Assembly: GCA_937873135.1 (NCBI GenBank)
Contig: CALMVQ010000087.1
Span: 1 to 33,265 of the forward strand
Length of the DNA: 33,265 bases
Direction of reading: 5' to 3'
DNA from: an uncultured Scytonema sp.
Lineage (GTDB): Bacteria; Cyanobacteriota; Cyanobacteriia; Cyanobacteriales; Nostocaceae
Both the position numbers and the translations under genes were made by a program. Position 1 is the stretch's first letter; each line of letters opens with the position of its first letter. Shown here piece after piece: positions 32,388-33,265 of the stretch. The notes beneath the pieces are model-generated. The model did not search any database. It had not been told where the DNA came from and saw nothing but the letters and a program-made list of their open reading frames with translations.

Positions 32388-33077
32388 TCACTCCTCACTA
32401 CTTGAACGGCGGCGGCGACGCGGTCTTTCCTGTTGGGGATCGCGCAAGCGGCGACTCATTTCAGTAAAGAAATCCCGTCGCAAATAAGGATAATCGCTTA
32501 CCCATAATTCGCGACTGGGAATATAGACATCAGTAATTTCTTCGATTGTGCTTAAATCAGGAGTATTCGACATCACGATCATTTCCGCAATTTGACCGCG
32601 ACTGATGGCCTTGAGGGAAACTCGTAATGGTGCTTTTAACTCAGCAGTAAATCCTGAATCATCACCCACTTCTAGGTTAATTCGTTTTTCGCGGTTTTCG
32701 ACAATCACCAAATCGCCTTTGTTGTTAACAGTTTCCTGTTTCCCCATCAACTCTTCGGTAATCCAGAAATCTTGTACTCGACCACGAAAAAAGCCACTGT
32801 ACTTGTAACGGCGACATTCGACATTACGCATACTCGCTCGAAACACTGGTCCCCATAACCAGTAAAAAGCGCCAACCATCCCTAGTAGAAACAAGATTGG
32901 ACCAAAATCTAGTCTGAAAAAAACTTTCACAAGCAGAATCATCGCTACAGCAACGACAGAAATTAACACCCGCTGTAGAAAATCTGAAAACTTCCCCCAA
33001 TAGTACTTGTACTGCGGACCACTAGCAATCAAGGGAATGACTTGTTCAAATTTCTTGCGCGTGAGAGGAACTAACAT
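32388..33077 (-). CDS. Conserved cyanobacterial membrane protein of unknown function
   Basis: 229 residues from ATG at 33077. A cytoplasmic start (MLVPLTRKKFEQVIPLIASG) precedes two close membrane segments (VLISVVAVAMILLVKVFF and ILFLLGMVGAFYWLWG), then a soluble domain rich in beta strands (GRVQDFWITEELMGKQETV, NREKRINLEVGDDSGF) and a basic tail RPRRRRRSSSEE. I know this arrangement as a conserved protein in many cyanobacteria, sometimes labelled phosphate ABC transporter permease without good reason. It is convergent with cobH (46-bp gap). Function unknown. Confidence 0.75.
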   Translation of the reverse strand: MLVPLTRKKFEQVIPLIASGPQYKYYWGKFSDFLQRVLISVVAVAMILLVKVFFRLDFGPILFLLGMVGAFYWLWGPVFRASMRNVECRRYKYSGFFRGRVQDFWITEELMGKQETVNNKGDLVIVENREKRINLEVGDDSGFTAELKAPLRVSLKAISRGQIAEMIVMSNTPDLSTIEEITDVYIPSRELWVSDYPYLRRDFFTEMSRRLRDPQQERPRRRRRSSSEE

Positions 33078-33265
33078 GATTTTGGATTTTGGATGCGTGG
33101 ATTTTGGATGAATTAAGCTTTCTGCTGACCGTTGAAGACTCTAATCTAAGTTTTTTAGTGAGGCTATTGACGCGCTTCTCTAAAGAAGCCCACACTTACT
33201 GCACAACAGAAGTGTATGCAATACGGTTCGGATAAGCAGGGGAAGCAGGGGGAGCAGGGGAGCAG
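33078..33265. other. Upstream region of the membrane protein, with GGGGAGCAG tandem
   Basis: Contains two copies of GATTTTGGAT directly upstream of the start and, at 33237-33265, a G-rich tandem (AGCAGGGG units) cut by the window edge. No gene seen. Confidence 0.45.

Overview
The window reads as chromosome of a filamentous, probably heterocyst-forming cyanobacterium (Nostocales-like). The grounds are many HIP1 palindromes (GCGATCGC), GUN4-domain proteins, DUF928 and haemagglutinin-type secreted proteins, CHAT and caspase-like proteins, Uma2 nucleases, a Psb32-like protein, CobH, and CRISPR repeats and transposon ends of the type V-K (Cas12k) kind. No strain can be named from the sequence alone.

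Left part (1-2720): a cut-off exported TPR gene, two tandem copies of a small helix-turn-helix-like gene (the first frameshifted), a DUF262 gene that breaks off exactly at a CRISPR repeat, and a six-repeat array. An atypical repeat follows, with a 14-nt spacer identical to part of the adjacent tRNA-Ala(CGC). Next comes a comb of TnsB-type sites ending in a TGT terminus 60 bp from a GTA PAM in that tRNA. I read this as the tRNA-proximal end of a Cas12k CRISPR-associated transposon carrying its homing guide. No cas12k, tnsB, tnsC or tniQ is visible in the window.

Middle left (2788-9070): a HAD-like protein with altered catalytic motifs translationally coupled to a SAM methyltransferase; rtcB (RNA ligase) split by an ORF-less group I intron directly before its Asn-His metal-site codons; a ~1 kb element bounded by 67-bp inverted repeats and holding a decayed four-helix-bundle gene; an Uma2 gene with a palindrome in its reading frame; and an IS1-family remnant.

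Centre (9471-21842): a signalling or conflict neighbourhood. It holds a TPR-CHAT protein, a DUF928 protein, a haemagglutinin-type secreted protein, a caspase-EF-hand-GUN4 protein, a convergent CHASE2-cyclase-PilZ protein whose cyclase has lost key residues, another IS1 remnant, and a ribbon-helix-helix regulator preceding an EAD1-CHAT-GUN4 protein. Two different caspase-fold proteases thus share the same linker module and the same GUN4 tail.

Right part (22173-33265): a duplicated Uma2 pair around a MITE with clear target duplication, a frameshifted pentapeptide-repeat gene, a ParD-like antitoxin relic, a transketolase-like enzyme, a methyltransferase, a small exported protein, another MITE, Psb32-like, CobH, and a conserved membrane protein. 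Gene order here is mostly ordinary chromosomal; the intergenic spaces are rich in small palindromic elements.
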